Assembly (NCBI GenBank): GCA_005408345.1 | Contig: SEMN01000578.1 | Span: forward strand, 124,001 to 188,000 | From: Macquaria australasica | Taxonomy: Eukaryota > Chordata > Actinopteri > Centrarchiformes > Percichthyidae | Reading direction: 5' to 3' | DNA length: 64,000 nucleotides | In this document: one piece after another, positions 13,314-23,819 of the stretch | Position numbering within the stretch: position 1 is the first letter of the stretch | Layout of the letters: each line of letters starts with the position of its first letter | The notes under the pieces: model-generated | The model's input: only the letters and a program-made list of their open reading frames with translations | Told to the model about the DNA's origin: nothing | The model's database searches: none | Position numbers and translations under genes: made by a program

Positions 13314-13314
13314 C

Positions 13315-13464
13315 TCAGTCATCCCGGCAGGTTGGCAGGTTGACAAAGGTGAAGATGTTGTACTCAATGAGGCAGGAGAAACACAGGAAGACGGAGTAGA
13401 GGAGGAGACACACGAGACCCAGGCGCTTGTCTAACGTCCACTTGTTTAGGTGAACTCCAATGAC
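13315..13464 (-). CDS. slc24a3: slc24a3 exon 15, C terminus and stop
   Basis: This exon has 50 codons including the TGA stop at 13315-13317. It encodes VIGVHLNKWTLDKRLGLVCL, LLYSVFLCFSCLIEYNIF and TFVNLPTCRDD. HLNKW and FNVFTFVNLP-like ends are hallmarks of the NCKX C terminus. The untranslated region begins with GACACACAC repeats directly after the stop. Confidence 0.94.
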   Translation of the reverse strand, partial: VIGVHLNKWTLDKRLGLVCLLLYSVFLCFSCLIEYNIFTFVNLPTCRDD

Positions 13465-13610
13465 CTGGACGGACAGACAGGCAGACAGGGAGGGAGGCAG
13501 GTGGATGGAGACAGAAAGAGATCAATAGGCAGATTAAGACAAACACGTGGAGAGAAGTCAGAAATCTGTCCTGCTTATGCTCGTGATAAGACGTGCTGTT
13601 GTACACTCAC

Positions 13611-13676
13611 AGTCAGAAACACCGACGCCAGCAGGAGCCCCACAGAGAAGATCAGCCCTTTGCTGTTCAGTTTGAT
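13611..13676 (-). CDS. slc24a3: slc24a3 exon 14
   Basis: This exon has 22 whole codons, phase 0 at both ends, with a cttgcag acceptor and a gtgagt donor. It encodes IKLNSKGLIFSVGLLLASVF, then LT, the penultimate helix. The intron separating it from exon 13 is 5.2 kb and holds the Tc1-like transposon cluster. Confidence 0.93.
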
Positions 13677-15214
13677 CTGCAAGAAGGTAATGTGCGAGAC
13701 ATTAGTACTACTGCATCACTAGGAAGAACAACAAGCTGCTCTAATAAATATTTTTCCTCTCAGCATGTTTTATGGCCTGGAAACACCAGGATTTAAATGG
13801 CGACGTCTTGTGCAGTTTTTAGCTGTATTTAGTATATATGTACATTTGCAGCTAAAGAGCCGGATATTTTCTCAGGAGTTAGTGAAGACTGAGTCAGAGC
13901 AATAAGTTCACACAGTTTATTTGGTCAATATTTCATTTTGCACATAGGAGAAGTTTGCCTTCAAGACTTTCTGCCAGAGAGCCTTTAGGAAGTCAGGTGA
14001 CGTTGTACAAAGAGGGACAAACTCTGTGTAGCAAGGAGGTCATGGTGGATGGATGAATGGGTCAAACACTGAACTTTCACCATGACTTATTATTTTAACC
14101 CAAACTATGATATTTTCCTAAACCTAACCAAACCTGCGACCATTTCACAGCATTATCGTGTTAGAAAGGACTTCTGGCAGTACTACGGCCGCAGTTTGGT
14201 TTAGGTTTAGGCACTAAAACTACTCACCTGGATCAGAGCCTCTGATCTGGCAGTCACACTTGTGGACAGGTTACAGATAAACTGTGCCATTTATTCGACA
14301 AAGTCGATCCACCATACTGTCTTGTTGAGTGTAATTTTAGTTATATGATGGGCTGTTGAACGTATGGAGTTTTTTTAGTGTTATAGACAACTTCATGTAA
14401 CATTATGGACTTTTATTTATCTTGGTGTGTTGTACTACTATTGTTCCAGACCTCCGACCTTATGTGAAATTCATATGTGGACCTTTGATAAAGAAAAAGA
14501 AAAAAAGAGAGTACCTCTGACCCACACAATAGTAGGCAGTCAACACAAGGAAAAACTGTATTATAATACATAATTCCAACTCTGGCTTCGAGTACTTTGT
14601 TTCATCTCAGTTTTAATTTCTTTGTACGACAGAAAAACACTAATTGAATGTCTTTGTGTTGATAATTTGGGATAGTGCAGTATATAACACAGCTGCTTTC
14701 ATTATCAAAGCAACACACAAACTTATTACATTACTCACCTCCCTTACAGTCTCTGTTCATGGCTTAATTGCTTTTTGTTGTTCTATTTTCTATCTTGTGG
14801 CTTGTGTTGTCATTCGGACTGCGTTATCTTATGAAGCAGTGTATCAGCTTATCAAGTTGATTTTTTTTGGGCTACTTGGGATAGTTTAGCCAGTTGGGTT
14901 TTATTATCTCAAGTGCACAGATTACTGCACAGCATCTTTTTCTTTTCATTTTTTTTATCACATTGCCTCACTTAATCCATCAGCGGCTGTGTTTTATCAC
15001 TGCACAAAGAAAACTCAGACATAAACTTGAAAAAATATTATTTGTATCTTAATCTGTTCAGCTGCTAACTTAAGACCAAGTGCAAATGCACAGCTAGACA
15101 CAACTTTTTGTTGTTTACTCCTCTGTTATCATGTCTGCCCACATTTGTGTGTTTTCTGGATTTCTGCTGCAGTTCACATGCATGTCATGTTACTTTTGTG
15201 TTTCTGCCAGTAAA
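13677..15214 (-). other. slc24a3 intron DNA without recognised feature
   Basis: Part of the 5.2-kb intron between exons 13 and 14. Around 14100-14215 are CCTAAACCTAACC and GGTTTAGGTTTAGGC blocks in opposite orientation, suggesting an old dispersed repeat. Otherwise nothing recognised. Confidence 0.4.
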
Positions 15215-15238
15215 CTTCAGTGTATATATATGTATATA

Positions 15239-15290
<52 letters not shown>
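15215..15290. repeat. Compound TA/CA microsatellite
   Basis: Alternating TATATG/TATACA followed by about 45 bases of (CA)n, running directly into the end of Tc1-like copy B. Confidence 0.9.
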
Positions 15291-15292
<2 letters not shown>

Positions 15293-16233
15293 GATCAGCC
15301 ATGACATTATGACCACCTGTGTGTTGTGTAGGTCCCCCTTTTGCCACCAAAACAGCCCTGACCCGTCGAGGCATGGACTCCACTAGACCTCTGAAGGTGT
15401 GCTGTGGTATCTGGCACCAAGACGTTAGCAGCAGATCCTTAAGTCCTGTAAGTTGCGAGGTGGGGCCTCCATGGATCGGACTTGTTTGTCCAGCACATCC
15501 CACAGATGCTCAATTGGATTGAGATCTGGGGAATTTGGAGGCCAAGTCAACACCTTGAACTCCTTGTTGTGTTCCTCAAACCATTCCTGAACCATTTTTG
15601 CAGTGTGGCAGGGCGCATTATCCTGCTGAAAGAGGCCAGTGCCATTAGGGAATACCGTTTCCATGAAGGGGTGTACTTGGTCTGCAACAATGTTTAGGTA
15701 GGTGGTACGTGTCAAAGTAACATCCACATGAATGGCAGGACCCAAGGCTTCCCAGCAGAACATTGCCCAAAGCATCACACTGCCTCCGCTTGCTCCACTG
15801 GCTTGCCTTCTTCCCATAGTGCATCCTGGTGCCATGTCTTCCCCAGGTAAGCGACGCACACGCACCCAGCCATCCACATGATGTAAAAGAAAATGTGATT
15901 CATCAGACCAGGCCACCTTTTTCCATTGCTCCATGGTCCAGTTCTGATGCTCACGTGCCCATTGTAGGGGCTTTCGGTGGTGGACAGGCGTCAGATGGGC
16001 ACCCTGACCGGTCTGCAGCTACGCAGCCCCATACGCAACAAATTACGTTGCACTGTGTGTTCTGACACCTTTCTATCAGAACCAGCATTAACCTTTTCAG
16101 CAATTTGAGCTACAGTAGCTCTTCTGTTGGATCGGACCACACAGACCAGCCTTCACTCCCCACGCGCATCAGTGATCCTTGGCCGCCCGTGACCCTGTCG
16201 CCGGTTCTCCTTTCTTGGACGTACTAACCACTG

Positions 16234-16235
<2 letters not shown>
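15290..16235 (-). mobile_element. Tc1-like transposon copy B, 5'-truncated at a TA microsatellite
   Basis: The right end starts ACCGATCAGCCATGACATTA at 15290, matching copy A in reverse orientation. Homology runs to GTACTAACCACTGC near 16234, in the middle of the helix-turn-helix coding region, and stops at a (TA)n run. The terminal repeat at that end is gone. Confidence 0.85.
15318..16217 (-). pseudogene. Tc1-like transposase, truncated (copy B)
   Basis: The longest frame (15425-15934) reads MEQWKKVAWSDESHFLLHHV with QQDNAPCH and NPIEHLWD, so all three catalytic acidic residues (DD34E) are retained. A four-residue duplication, ASGASGGS, is seen where copy A has ASGGS. Upstream, KKGEPATGSRAAKDH (about 16170-16215) retains sequence deleted from copy A. 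The N terminus is missing and frames are broken, so it is inactive. Confidence 0.82.
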
Positions 16236-16292
<57 letters not shown>

Positions 16293-16307
16293 TGCATACA
16301 TACATAT
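16236..16307. repeat. (TA)n microsatellite between two Tc1-like elements
   Basis: About 48 bases of pure TA followed by CA/CATA repeats, filling the gap between copy B and the next transposon. Confidence 0.9.
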
Positions 16308-17907
16308 ACACTGAACCAAAATATAAACGCAACACTTTTGTTTTTGCTCCAATTTTTCATGAGCTGACCTCAAAGACCTAAAACTTTTTCTATGTACACA
16401 AAAGGCCTATTTCTTTCAAATATTGTTCACAAAATTGTCTAAATTCGTGTTAGTGAGAACTTCTCCTTTGCCGAGATAATCCATCCACCTCACGGGTGTG
16501 GCATATCAAGATGCTGATTAGACAGCATGATTATTGGACAGGTGTGCCTTAGGCTGGCCACAATAAAAGGCCACTCTAAAATGTGCAGTTTTACTGTATT
16601 GGGGAGGTCCGGGGGGGTCAGAAAACCAGTCAGTATCTGGTGTGACCACCATTTGCCTCACGGAGTGCAACACATCTCCTTCGCATAGAGTTGATCAGGT
16701 TGTTGATTGTGGCCTGTGGAATGTTGGTCCACTCCTCTTCAATGGCTGTGCGAAGTTGCTGGATATTGGCAGGAACTGGAACACGCTGTCGTATACGCCG
16801 ATCCAGAGCATCCCAAACAGGCTCAATGGGTGACATGTCCGGTGAGTATGCTGGCCATGCAAGAACTGGGATGTTTTCATCTTCCAGGAATTGTGTACAG
16901 ATCCTTGCAACATGGGGCCGTGCATTATCATGCTGCAACATGAGGAGATGGTCGTGGATGAATGGCACAACAATGGGCCTCAGGATCTCGTCACGGTATC
17001 TCTGTGCATTCAAAATGCCATCAATAAAATGCACCTGTGTTCGTTGTTCATAGCATACGCCTGCCCATACCATAACCCCACTGCCACCATGAGCCACTCG
17101 ATTCACAACGTTGACATCAGCAAACTGCTCACCCACACGACGCCATACACGCTGTCTGCCATCTGCCCTGTACAGTGAAAACCGGGATTCATCCGTGAAG
17201 AGAACACCTCTCCAAAGTGCCAGACGCCATCGAATGTGAGCATTTGCCCACTCTGAGACCCCGATGAGGACGACGAGCATGCAGATGAGCTTCCCTGAGA
17301 CGGTTTCTGACAGTTTGTGCAGAAATTTGGTTATGCAAACCGATTGTTGCAGCAGCTGTCCAGGTGGCTGGTCTCAGACGATCTTGGAGGTGAAGATGCT
17401 GGATGTGGAGGTCCTGGGCTGGTGTGGTTACACGTGGTCTGCGGTTGTGAGGCCGGTTGGATGTACTGCCAAATTCTCTGAAACGCCTTTGGAGACGGCT
17501 TATGGTAGAGAAATGAACATTCAATTCACGGGCAACAGCTCTGGTGGACATTCCTGCAGTCAGCATGCCAATCGCACGCTCCCTCAAAACTTGCGACATC
17601 TGTGGCATTGTGCTGTGTGATAAAACTGCACATTTTAGAGTGGCCTTTTATTGTGGCCAGCCTAAGGCACACCTGTGCAATAATCATGCTGTCTAATCAG
17701 CATCTTGATATGCCACACCCGTGAGGTGGATGGATTATCTCGGCAAAGGAGAAGTTCTCACTAACACGAATTTAGACAATTTTGTGAACAATATTTGAAA
17801 GAAATAGGCCTTTTGTGTACATAGAAAAAGTTTTAGCTCTTTGAGGTCAGCTCATGAAAAATTGGAGCAAAAACAAAAGTGTTGCATTTATATTTTTGTT
17901 CAGTGTA
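16308..17907 (-). mobile_element. Tc1-like transposon with about 285-bp terminal inverted repeats
   Basis: The left repeat (16308-16593) starts ACTGAACCAAAATATAAACG; the right repeat (17621-17907) is its inverted copy, ending TTTTGTTCAGTGTATA. It has a different family sequence from copies A and B. Both outer ends sit in TA/CA microsatellite. The long terminal repeats are of the IR/DR type seen in several fish Tc1-like families. Confidence 0.9.
16630..17608 (-). pseudogene. Tc1-like transposase with internal deletion and frameshift
   Basis: The N-terminal frame (17189-17608) has MPQMSQVLRERAIGMLTAGM, a helix-turn-helix STRAVARELNVHFSTISRLQ and ARRPHRGL, then slips frame near 17260. The C-terminal frame (16630-17280) has WANAHIRW, FTDESRFSLYRADG (first Asp), LQHDNARPHVARICTQF (second Asp) and SPIEPVWD (Glu), ending RCVALREANGGHTRY, a complete C terminus. 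About a dozen residues expected between ARRPHRGL and WANAH are missing. The catalytic triad is intact but the protein cannot be made in one frame. Confidence 0.88.
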
Positions 17908-17916
17908 TATAGTGTG

Positions 17917-17976
<60 letters not shown>

Positions 17977-18016
17977 TATATATATATATGTACACACACA
18001 TATATATATATATATA
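17917..18016. repeat. (TA)n microsatellite on the other side of the Tc1-like element
   Basis: Two TA runs separated by TGCATA and TGTACACACACA, mirroring the TA run at 16236. Confidence 0.9.
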
Positions 18017-18919
18017 AACAAAAAAAACAAACAATAAAACTAGCTAATTTTGCCTAACCATTACACATAGCCTTATACTAATAGGCTATTTATCAGGAGC
18101 TAGCTTTAGCTGTAATAAATTGTAGTCAGTTATTTTCTCCATTTCTTTTCTTAAAGTAGTTATGAATTTATGGACAAGAGGTGCAGTTTTAACATAACAA
18201 ATATTAGATATGGTTTCCATCTATTTATAAAGCCCTTAATGGTAACATATATCACTTCCTTATTAAATAGGTCTTAAAGTCATTATTTGACTTGTTCAAG
18301 TGGTTGGCTACTGCTTGAAGTCCCGTGTGCACAAAATTTGGGAAAGCTGCTTTTAGTTTTTGTGCTGCACACACTTTTTGAAACACACATTTAAACTTGA
18401 CACAGTTGTACCTGTATGTCAGTTTAAAACCATAATTACAGACTACTCCAATGTTGAATGTAAATGTTTTTATCTGTGTTATGTTGTTGTCTGTTTGTTT
18501 TCTTCTTCGTTTTTGTGTGTGTGTAGTAATAATGTATTAATTCTGTTTTAATTGTACTCTCGGCATCATTGAAAATGAGAAAAACAATAGCGGTGACAAA
18601 ATGAAAGTTAGCTTCTTTCAGTTTAGGGTACGTGTTTTGTGTTTTGGCACTACAACTCCCATCATGCTTTGGGTGATGCAAAGTTTTATGTTGCACCATG
18701 AAAAGTAAGTTACAAAGTAGCCCTGGATGTGCAGACAACAATCAACTAGATTACTGTTCAAAAAAAGACAAAAAGTCTATGACTATCAGACGTTATAAGG
18801 AGCACCTATTTTACTGTATATGATTTGACGTTAACCTGTAATAGACATCACCGCCATCACTGGAAAGAGCGCTGATTCCGGTGTGACCCTGAGAAGAAGG
18901 GGCGTGAAGTGCTACTTAC
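18017..18919 (-). other. slc24a3 intron DNA
   Basis: AT-rich intron sequence with no coding evidence. The only motif noted is the ZNF143/STAF-like site at 18649-18667. Confidence 0.4.
18649..18667 (+). promoter_or_regulatory. ZNF143/STAF-like motif
   Basis: ACTACAACTCCCATCATGC closely matches the known ZNF143 site (ACTACAA-TCCCA--ATGC). It sits inside an intron with no CpG-rich promoter nearby, so it may instead be a relic within a dispersed repeat. Confidence 0.3.
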
Positions 18920-19032
18920 ATCAGAGCCGTAGTTGATTGCCAGGGTCTTCAGGGCCCAGGGGAGACCAAGCCCCACCAAGATGTCAAACACGTTACTGCC
19001 GATGGAGTTGGACACTGCCATGTCTCCCATTC
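18920..19032 (-). CDS. slc24a3: slc24a3 exon 13 (alpha-2 repeat, second part)
   Basis: This 113-bp exon runs from phase 1 to phase 0. It encodes GDMAVSNSIGSNVFDILVGL, GLPWALKTLAINYGSD. The Asp in NVFDI corresponds to NCKX2 Asp575, which confers K+ dependence (Asn in K+-independent NCX exchangers), so the protein should be a K+-dependent exchanger. Confidence 0.95.
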
Positions 19033-19562
19033 CTGGACAGACAGACAGAGGTGGAGTTATAAAGCGGCAGAAAGAGTGGGAGCAGGAAAAGAAAAGCACA
19101 GAGAGACAGCATGAAAGGAAAAGTGAGTGGGCAACGAGGAGACAGGAAGGCACAGAGGTGGGTTGATACAGGCGAGATCAGTGGAGCTATCTGTCCGACC
19201 GACGTCCCACAGAAACAACGAAGCGACAGCAGCCACAAAGTGAAGGATCGACGACTAAACTGTGTGTGTGTGTGTCTCCCGGCAAGCCCCCGCACACAGA
19301 CAGACAGAGCCGTTTAAATATTAGATGACAGGAGCAAGAATAAACACAGATGAAAGGATGGAGGAAGGGACCCCGTAGGGCTGTATTCCCCCCCTTCTTT
19401 TACAGCCCCACCACAGGGACGGATGGCTGGGGAGGGACAACTCCTCCCCAGCCATCTCTAGCTCTGTCATCTCCTTCCCTGTTTGATAGTGACTTCACTT
19501 TGATTGTGTTGTTTGGCTTCCATCGGTCTGTAGGTGTGTGTGTGTTAAATGACAGCTAGGTC

Positions 19563-19600
19563 ATTGTGTGTGTGTTCGTGTGTGTGTGTGTGTGTGTGTG
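19563..19600. repeat. (TG)n microsatellite at the exon 12 donor
   Basis: A TG run ending at 19600; on the gene strand a (CA)n run begins six bases inside the intron after the exon 12 donor. Confidence 0.9.
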
Positions 19601-19605
19601 ATTAC

Positions 19606-19720
19606 CTTGTCGTGCCACTATTAGGCTGGCCATGCAGTCAGGGACACTGGTGCCGGCTGCCAGGAAGGTGATGCCCATGATGACATCTGGGATACCGAGT
19701 GTGAAACCTATCACCGTTAC
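19606..19720 (-). CDS. slc24a3: slc24a3 exon 12 (alpha-2 repeat, first part)
   Basis: This 115-bp exon runs from phase 0 to phase 1. It encodes VTVIGFTLGIPDVIMG, then ITFLAAGTSVPDCMASLIVA. The Asp of VPDCMAS corresponds to NCKX2 Asp548, which is essential for cation binding, and is present. The donor gtaat is followed immediately in the intron by a (CA)n run of about 36 bases. Confidence 0.95.
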
Positions 19721-20039
19721 CTGACAGACAGACAAAGACAGAGACAGGCATTGCTTGTATTTTGGCAGTTATGTGTGTCCTTGTGTGTCCTCGTGCACAA
19801 GATAAACAAAACGGGGACCTAATCATGCAAAAAGACAGCTCCATAGCGCTACTAGATGTCTAAAACTCCTCAGGGAACCTTTAAATTCATCAGTTTGCCA
19901 GAAACACAAAATTAATGCTAATGTTGCTCTGTGTCTACTGAGTCTGTATATAAGCCACTCTTTGCTGATTTTATTTTCACCATATCAACTTTGACAGGTG
20001 ATATGTCAATGTTGTACTTTCAGCTTGTTCCACTACACC

Positions 20040-20305
20040 CAGGTGGCAAAACAAATCAATTCAAGCTACTTTAAAACTAGCATTTGCTTGCTAATGCTAA
20101 TGATGCTATATGTCTGCTTGGTGTGTACATATTCAGTAGTCAACTTTAAAAAGACAGCACACATTTGACACATTGTAGTCTTGAAACGTGTTAGCAAACT
20201 ATTGCCTATTTACACATCCAGGAGTTACAGAGAAACATTTGGAGTGGTGTCTGTGTCCACCTGATGATTGTAAGTCCAATATTCACTCTCCTGAGGGAAA
20301 TATCT
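20040..20305 (+). repeat. Dispersed repeat, copy 1 (partner at 40945-41195)
   Basis: Shares CTATTTACACATCCAG, GTGTCCACCTGATGA and TAAGTCCAATATTC blocks in the same order with 40945-41195. The family is not identified. Lies in the intron between exons 11 and 12. Confidence 0.55.
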
Positions 20306-21449
20306 GGCTCTTTAGCTGCTAAATGCTCCACTATGTTCACCAGCTAGTCGCTAACTTTGTCTGTCTACCGTTAGGGGCTGAGCAGGTAGCGTACATCGTG
20401 TTTTTTGAGCTTTTTCACTGAAAAACAGCTGCCTGCTCTTTAAGTTGGTGAATTTAGTAGTGGGTGCTAGATGGTTGTGAGAATGACAATGACCAGGTTT
20501 TATCGGCAATGATAAACTATGTCGTTGTGTGGTGGTAGTTTTAACTTACCAGCTACTGCTGGCGCTTTCTGTTATTCATATTTACATTTAGCCTATTAAT
20601 GTTCATTTTGATCTTTTTTTTTAGCATTCCGCAGGGCTGCAAATAAAAAGAATAAAGCTGGAATTGATTCTCTCATTCATCGTTTGTCTGCGCTTGTCAA
20701 TGTGTTACTAAACTGCCCTCATTTCATGTTTTCACTAATCTACCTCCTCCACCAGCAGGACACCTCTCTTCCTGCTTCAGTTTGGCTTTCTTTTTCACTC
20801 CATTTTAGCCAGTTTTCAATAATTTCATTTTTGTTTATACGGCTAAAGGACACTTTATTAATTTTAAATGTTAATTGCTATGGGAGACATTAAAGATTTA
20901 ACACAAATATAATCAACTTAAAGACATACTGCACACTTAAACGTGTTTTTTGAGCTGTAAATTAATGATACGACTGTACTGTGATGAAACACATAAATGC
21001 TGGTGTTAATATTGACATTTCTTACCAAATTTATAAAAATCTGCATTTCATGGGTTGAAAATGACTCAACACTCCATCTACTGTTTTAAATCAGCCCTGA
21101 ACCTGCGAGGCCAATGCTGACATAGAGTCAACCGGTTGGGACCTGTCTACGTCATGAAATGTATATAAAAAAAGACTCTAATCAGTGTCAGTCAGTCTCC
21201 ATTGTGTCCCCTGACCCACACACTATGTAACCACGAGGCCATGCCTCCTACAGTTGTTGCTCCCTCATTCGTTGCATTTTTTAAATTTGGTGGGAGGGAC
21301 GGTTCTAGCAGAATTTGGGGGTGTAGTTACACTTTAAAAAGAACAAAATCACACAGGCAATGGCAGAATAGCACGTCACTGAGAAAAATGTTTTTAAATC
21401 TACGTCTCTGTCAGTTTGCCTTCCCCTCTTTTTTCTCCCCGTGTCTCAC
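20306..21449 (-). other. slc24a3 intron DNA
   Basis: No recognised feature; old dispersed-repeat sequence with TAGCATTAGC-like words is likely at the start, and the remainder is featureless AT-rich intron. Confidence 0.4.
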
Positions 21450-21616
21450 CATCCAGACCATGATGTAGGAGAAGGCAGCGATCCACAAGGTGGAGGCGAA
21501 GAAGGACAGCATGAACCAGTTGTCCCAGCGAGGCGTGGAGCAGTTGGGGACAGTAAAGTACAGCAGGAGGCACAGAGGCCAGGCCAGCAGCCACTTGAGC
21601 TTGTTACACACACCCG
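21450..21616 (-). CDS. slc24a3: slc24a3 exon 11 (second membrane cluster starts)
   Basis: This 167-bp exon runs from phase 1 to phase 0. It encodes KWLLAWPLCLLLYFTVPNC, then RWDNWFMLSFFASTLWIAAF and SYIMVWM, that is two membrane helices separated by the conserved TVPNC loop. The acceptor is tttgcag and the donor gtgaga. Confidence 0.94.
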
Positions 21617-22487
21617 CTGCAAACACACAGGGCAACAGACAGTGTCAAGCCTGAGATACATGGACTGGGTGAAGAGAGAGAAAAGGTAAAAAGACAGATT
21701 ATTATGTCCTCTCATATTATTATATAATTATTAATTAATTATTATTATTATTGTATTAATTGTATATCATTGCATAAGTGTATATTAATATTAATATATT
21801 AATGTAATATTAAAGCAAAGTGTGACATAGATGAACAAATGAATGGTTAAATACAGTACATTCAAAAAGACCAGACTGCAGGAGTAAGATGAATTATTTG
21901 AGGGTGGAATTTAAAAATGGATATTAAAGAATAAATGACTAAACTGTTCTCAAATTTGAACTGGTTTTGATAAAAGACATCATTTGATCCAAACAAACTT
22001 AATTTGATAAGAATTACTCTTGCATCATCTTGCAGAAAGATAACTAGCTAACAGAGCTGTGGTTCTGCTTTTGTTAAACTGTGTTTTAATCACGATTAAA
22101 TGATTTGTGTCTTTATCTAAATGAGATAAAAAAATTAACAGCAAATGTATCAATTCACTTCATGCTTTCATCAACTTGTGATAACGTTTTTGTTTTTCAC
22201 CCATTTTATTAATTATTTTAAGTAAAAAAAAGCCTCCAGCTGTTTGAAAGAGTTTGTGAGGAATGCACTGATGGATGGGTAAAGTGGAAACTGAAGCACT
22301 GTGTGTCAAAATAAAATGAAAGCTAACTGTATTCTGTGCCTGACTGTCAACAACCTTCAACAACAGCCTAAAACAAACATTTAACAAAAATCATTCTCTA
22401 CTATCATACTATTGACAGTGCTTTAAGAACCTCTGGAAACACATTTATTTGACTGTACCTAATATTCACAGCTACAAAGCTCCCATA

Positions 22488-22690
22488 TCAAAGGAATAGT
22501 TCAGCATTTTGGGATGTTTCTTTGCAATCTCATGTCTGTGTGTTGAGTATGGAGCTGGAGTCAGGACGTGGTTAGCTTAGCTTAGCATTAAGACTGAAAG
22601 CAGGGGGGAAACAGCAAGCCTGACTCTGTCCAACATTCAAAGATATGTCTACCGACACCTCTAAAGCTCACTGATTAACACATATCTCCT
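22488..22690 (+). repeat. GCTTAGCATAAAGACTGG-family repeat, copy 1
   Basis: Blocks AAAGGAATAGTTCAGCATTT, GTATGGAGCTGGAGTCAG, TTAGCTTAGCATTAAGACTG and ACACCTCTAAAGCTCACT. Three related copies with the same block order and orientation lie at 26235, 30045 and 30540. Probably a non-autonomous fish element; family name not known to me. Confidence 0.6.
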
Positions 22691-22713
22691 TTGATTAACC
22701 TTCAGCTTCATGG

Positions 22714-23355
22714 AAAATTTGATTAATGCTTTTATCTCCAGCAAAATTGATTACTGAAATGGACTTCAGGCAGGACTTTCTAAAAAGACCATCAGACACC
22801 TGAAGGCCAGCCCACATCACGCCAGTTCTTAAATCTCTACACTGGTTGCCTGTAAGCCACAGAATTGATTTTAAAGTTTTATTACTTATTTATAAATCTC
22901 GACATAGAGTTGGCCCTGAATATATAACTAATATGCTTGAGCAATATAACCCTGTGAGACCTCTTAGATCACTGGGAAGTGTTCTGCTGGTGGTGCCCAG
23001 AGCACAAATCTAAACAAAGAAAAGCAGCTTTGAGTTACTGGAATCAACAGCCTGATGATCTTAGAAATGCCCCAACCACTGCAGCTTTTAAATCCAGGTT
23101 GAAAGCTTTATTGTTCTCATGCGCTTTAGCTAAATGATTTTAAAACCCAAGGCCTTTTTATCATTGTATTATCATTATTATTTAAAATTTTTTTATTCTT
23201 ACTCCTTTACCTTACTTTGTAATCTTATTTCTATATAGATTTATCTCTTTTAATTCCACTCTTTTCAGTTGTGTTGTTTTAACTTCTCTGTAGAGCACCT
23301 TGAATCTTCCTCCGTGTATGAAACGTGCTTTATAAATAAAACTGCCTTGCCTTGT
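22714..23355 (+). mobile_element. Degenerate L2-like LINE 3' fragment
   Basis: Plus-strand frames read LINAFISSKIDY, GLQAGLSKKTIRHLKASPHH, HITPVLKSLHWLPVSHRI, DFKVLLLIYKSRHRVGPEY and AFKSRLKALLFSCALAK, the conserved region after the RT domain in L2/CR1-type LINEs. Stops and shifts interrupt it. The end is AATAAAACTGCCTTGCCTTG, a typical short tail repeat. Lies in the intron between exons 10 and 11. Confidence 0.8.
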
Positions 23356-23578
23356 AAACATATAAAATGTAATGTAAAATGTAAAATGTAAAAACTACAA
23401 TTTGTGTTTACATGCTGGAACTATTTCATGCCAAACAACAGTCAGGCCCAGTGCAGCTTCACTCAGCAGATTTCATAAAAATGCTGAAGTATTTCTTTAA
23501 ACAGAAGTGACACAAAATAAATCATTTTCAATAACAGAGTGTAAACACATTCCACACAGATCCATCTCCAGCAGGTAC

Positions 23579-23819
23579 CTGGGCACTGGAAGGGTACAAG
23601 GGGTCCGTCTCCATCCTCCTCTTCTTCCTCTTCGTCGTTCTCGTTATTCTCATTGTCCTCGTTCTCCGTCTCATTGCCCGCCTCTCGGTCATCATGACGA
23701 ACGCTGATGCCCCTCTCAACCCCGGACAGTCCATTTTCTATGCCCCGCCTACTTCCTCCTTTCACTGGAACATCGGAGTCCCCGTTGGTCAGAGTCCGCG
23801 TGTTGATTAGACGCTGCCT
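23579..23819 (-). CDS. slc24a3: slc24a3 exon 10 (acidic loop)
   Basis: This 241-bp exon runs from phase 0 to phase 1. It begins RQRLINTRTLTNGDSD and then carries the acidic tract: GNETENEDNENNEND followed by six Glu and DGDG. Such an acidic run in the central cytosolic loop is typical of NCKX proteins. The donor gtacct follows CCAG. Confidence 0.92.

Larger units (their letters stand above)
8650..13314 (-). other. slc24a3: slc24a3 3' untranslated region and downstream DNA, boundary unknown
   Basis: This AT-rich stretch follows the stop codon on the minus strand and contains no supportable coding sequence. Several minus-strand AATAAA hexamers exist (for example near 9682, 8948 and 8667), so the polyadenylation site cannot be chosen from sequence alone. 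It contains the fold-back element at 10016-10558. A (CA/CACC) run occupies the first 40 or so untranslated bases. Confidence 0.4.
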
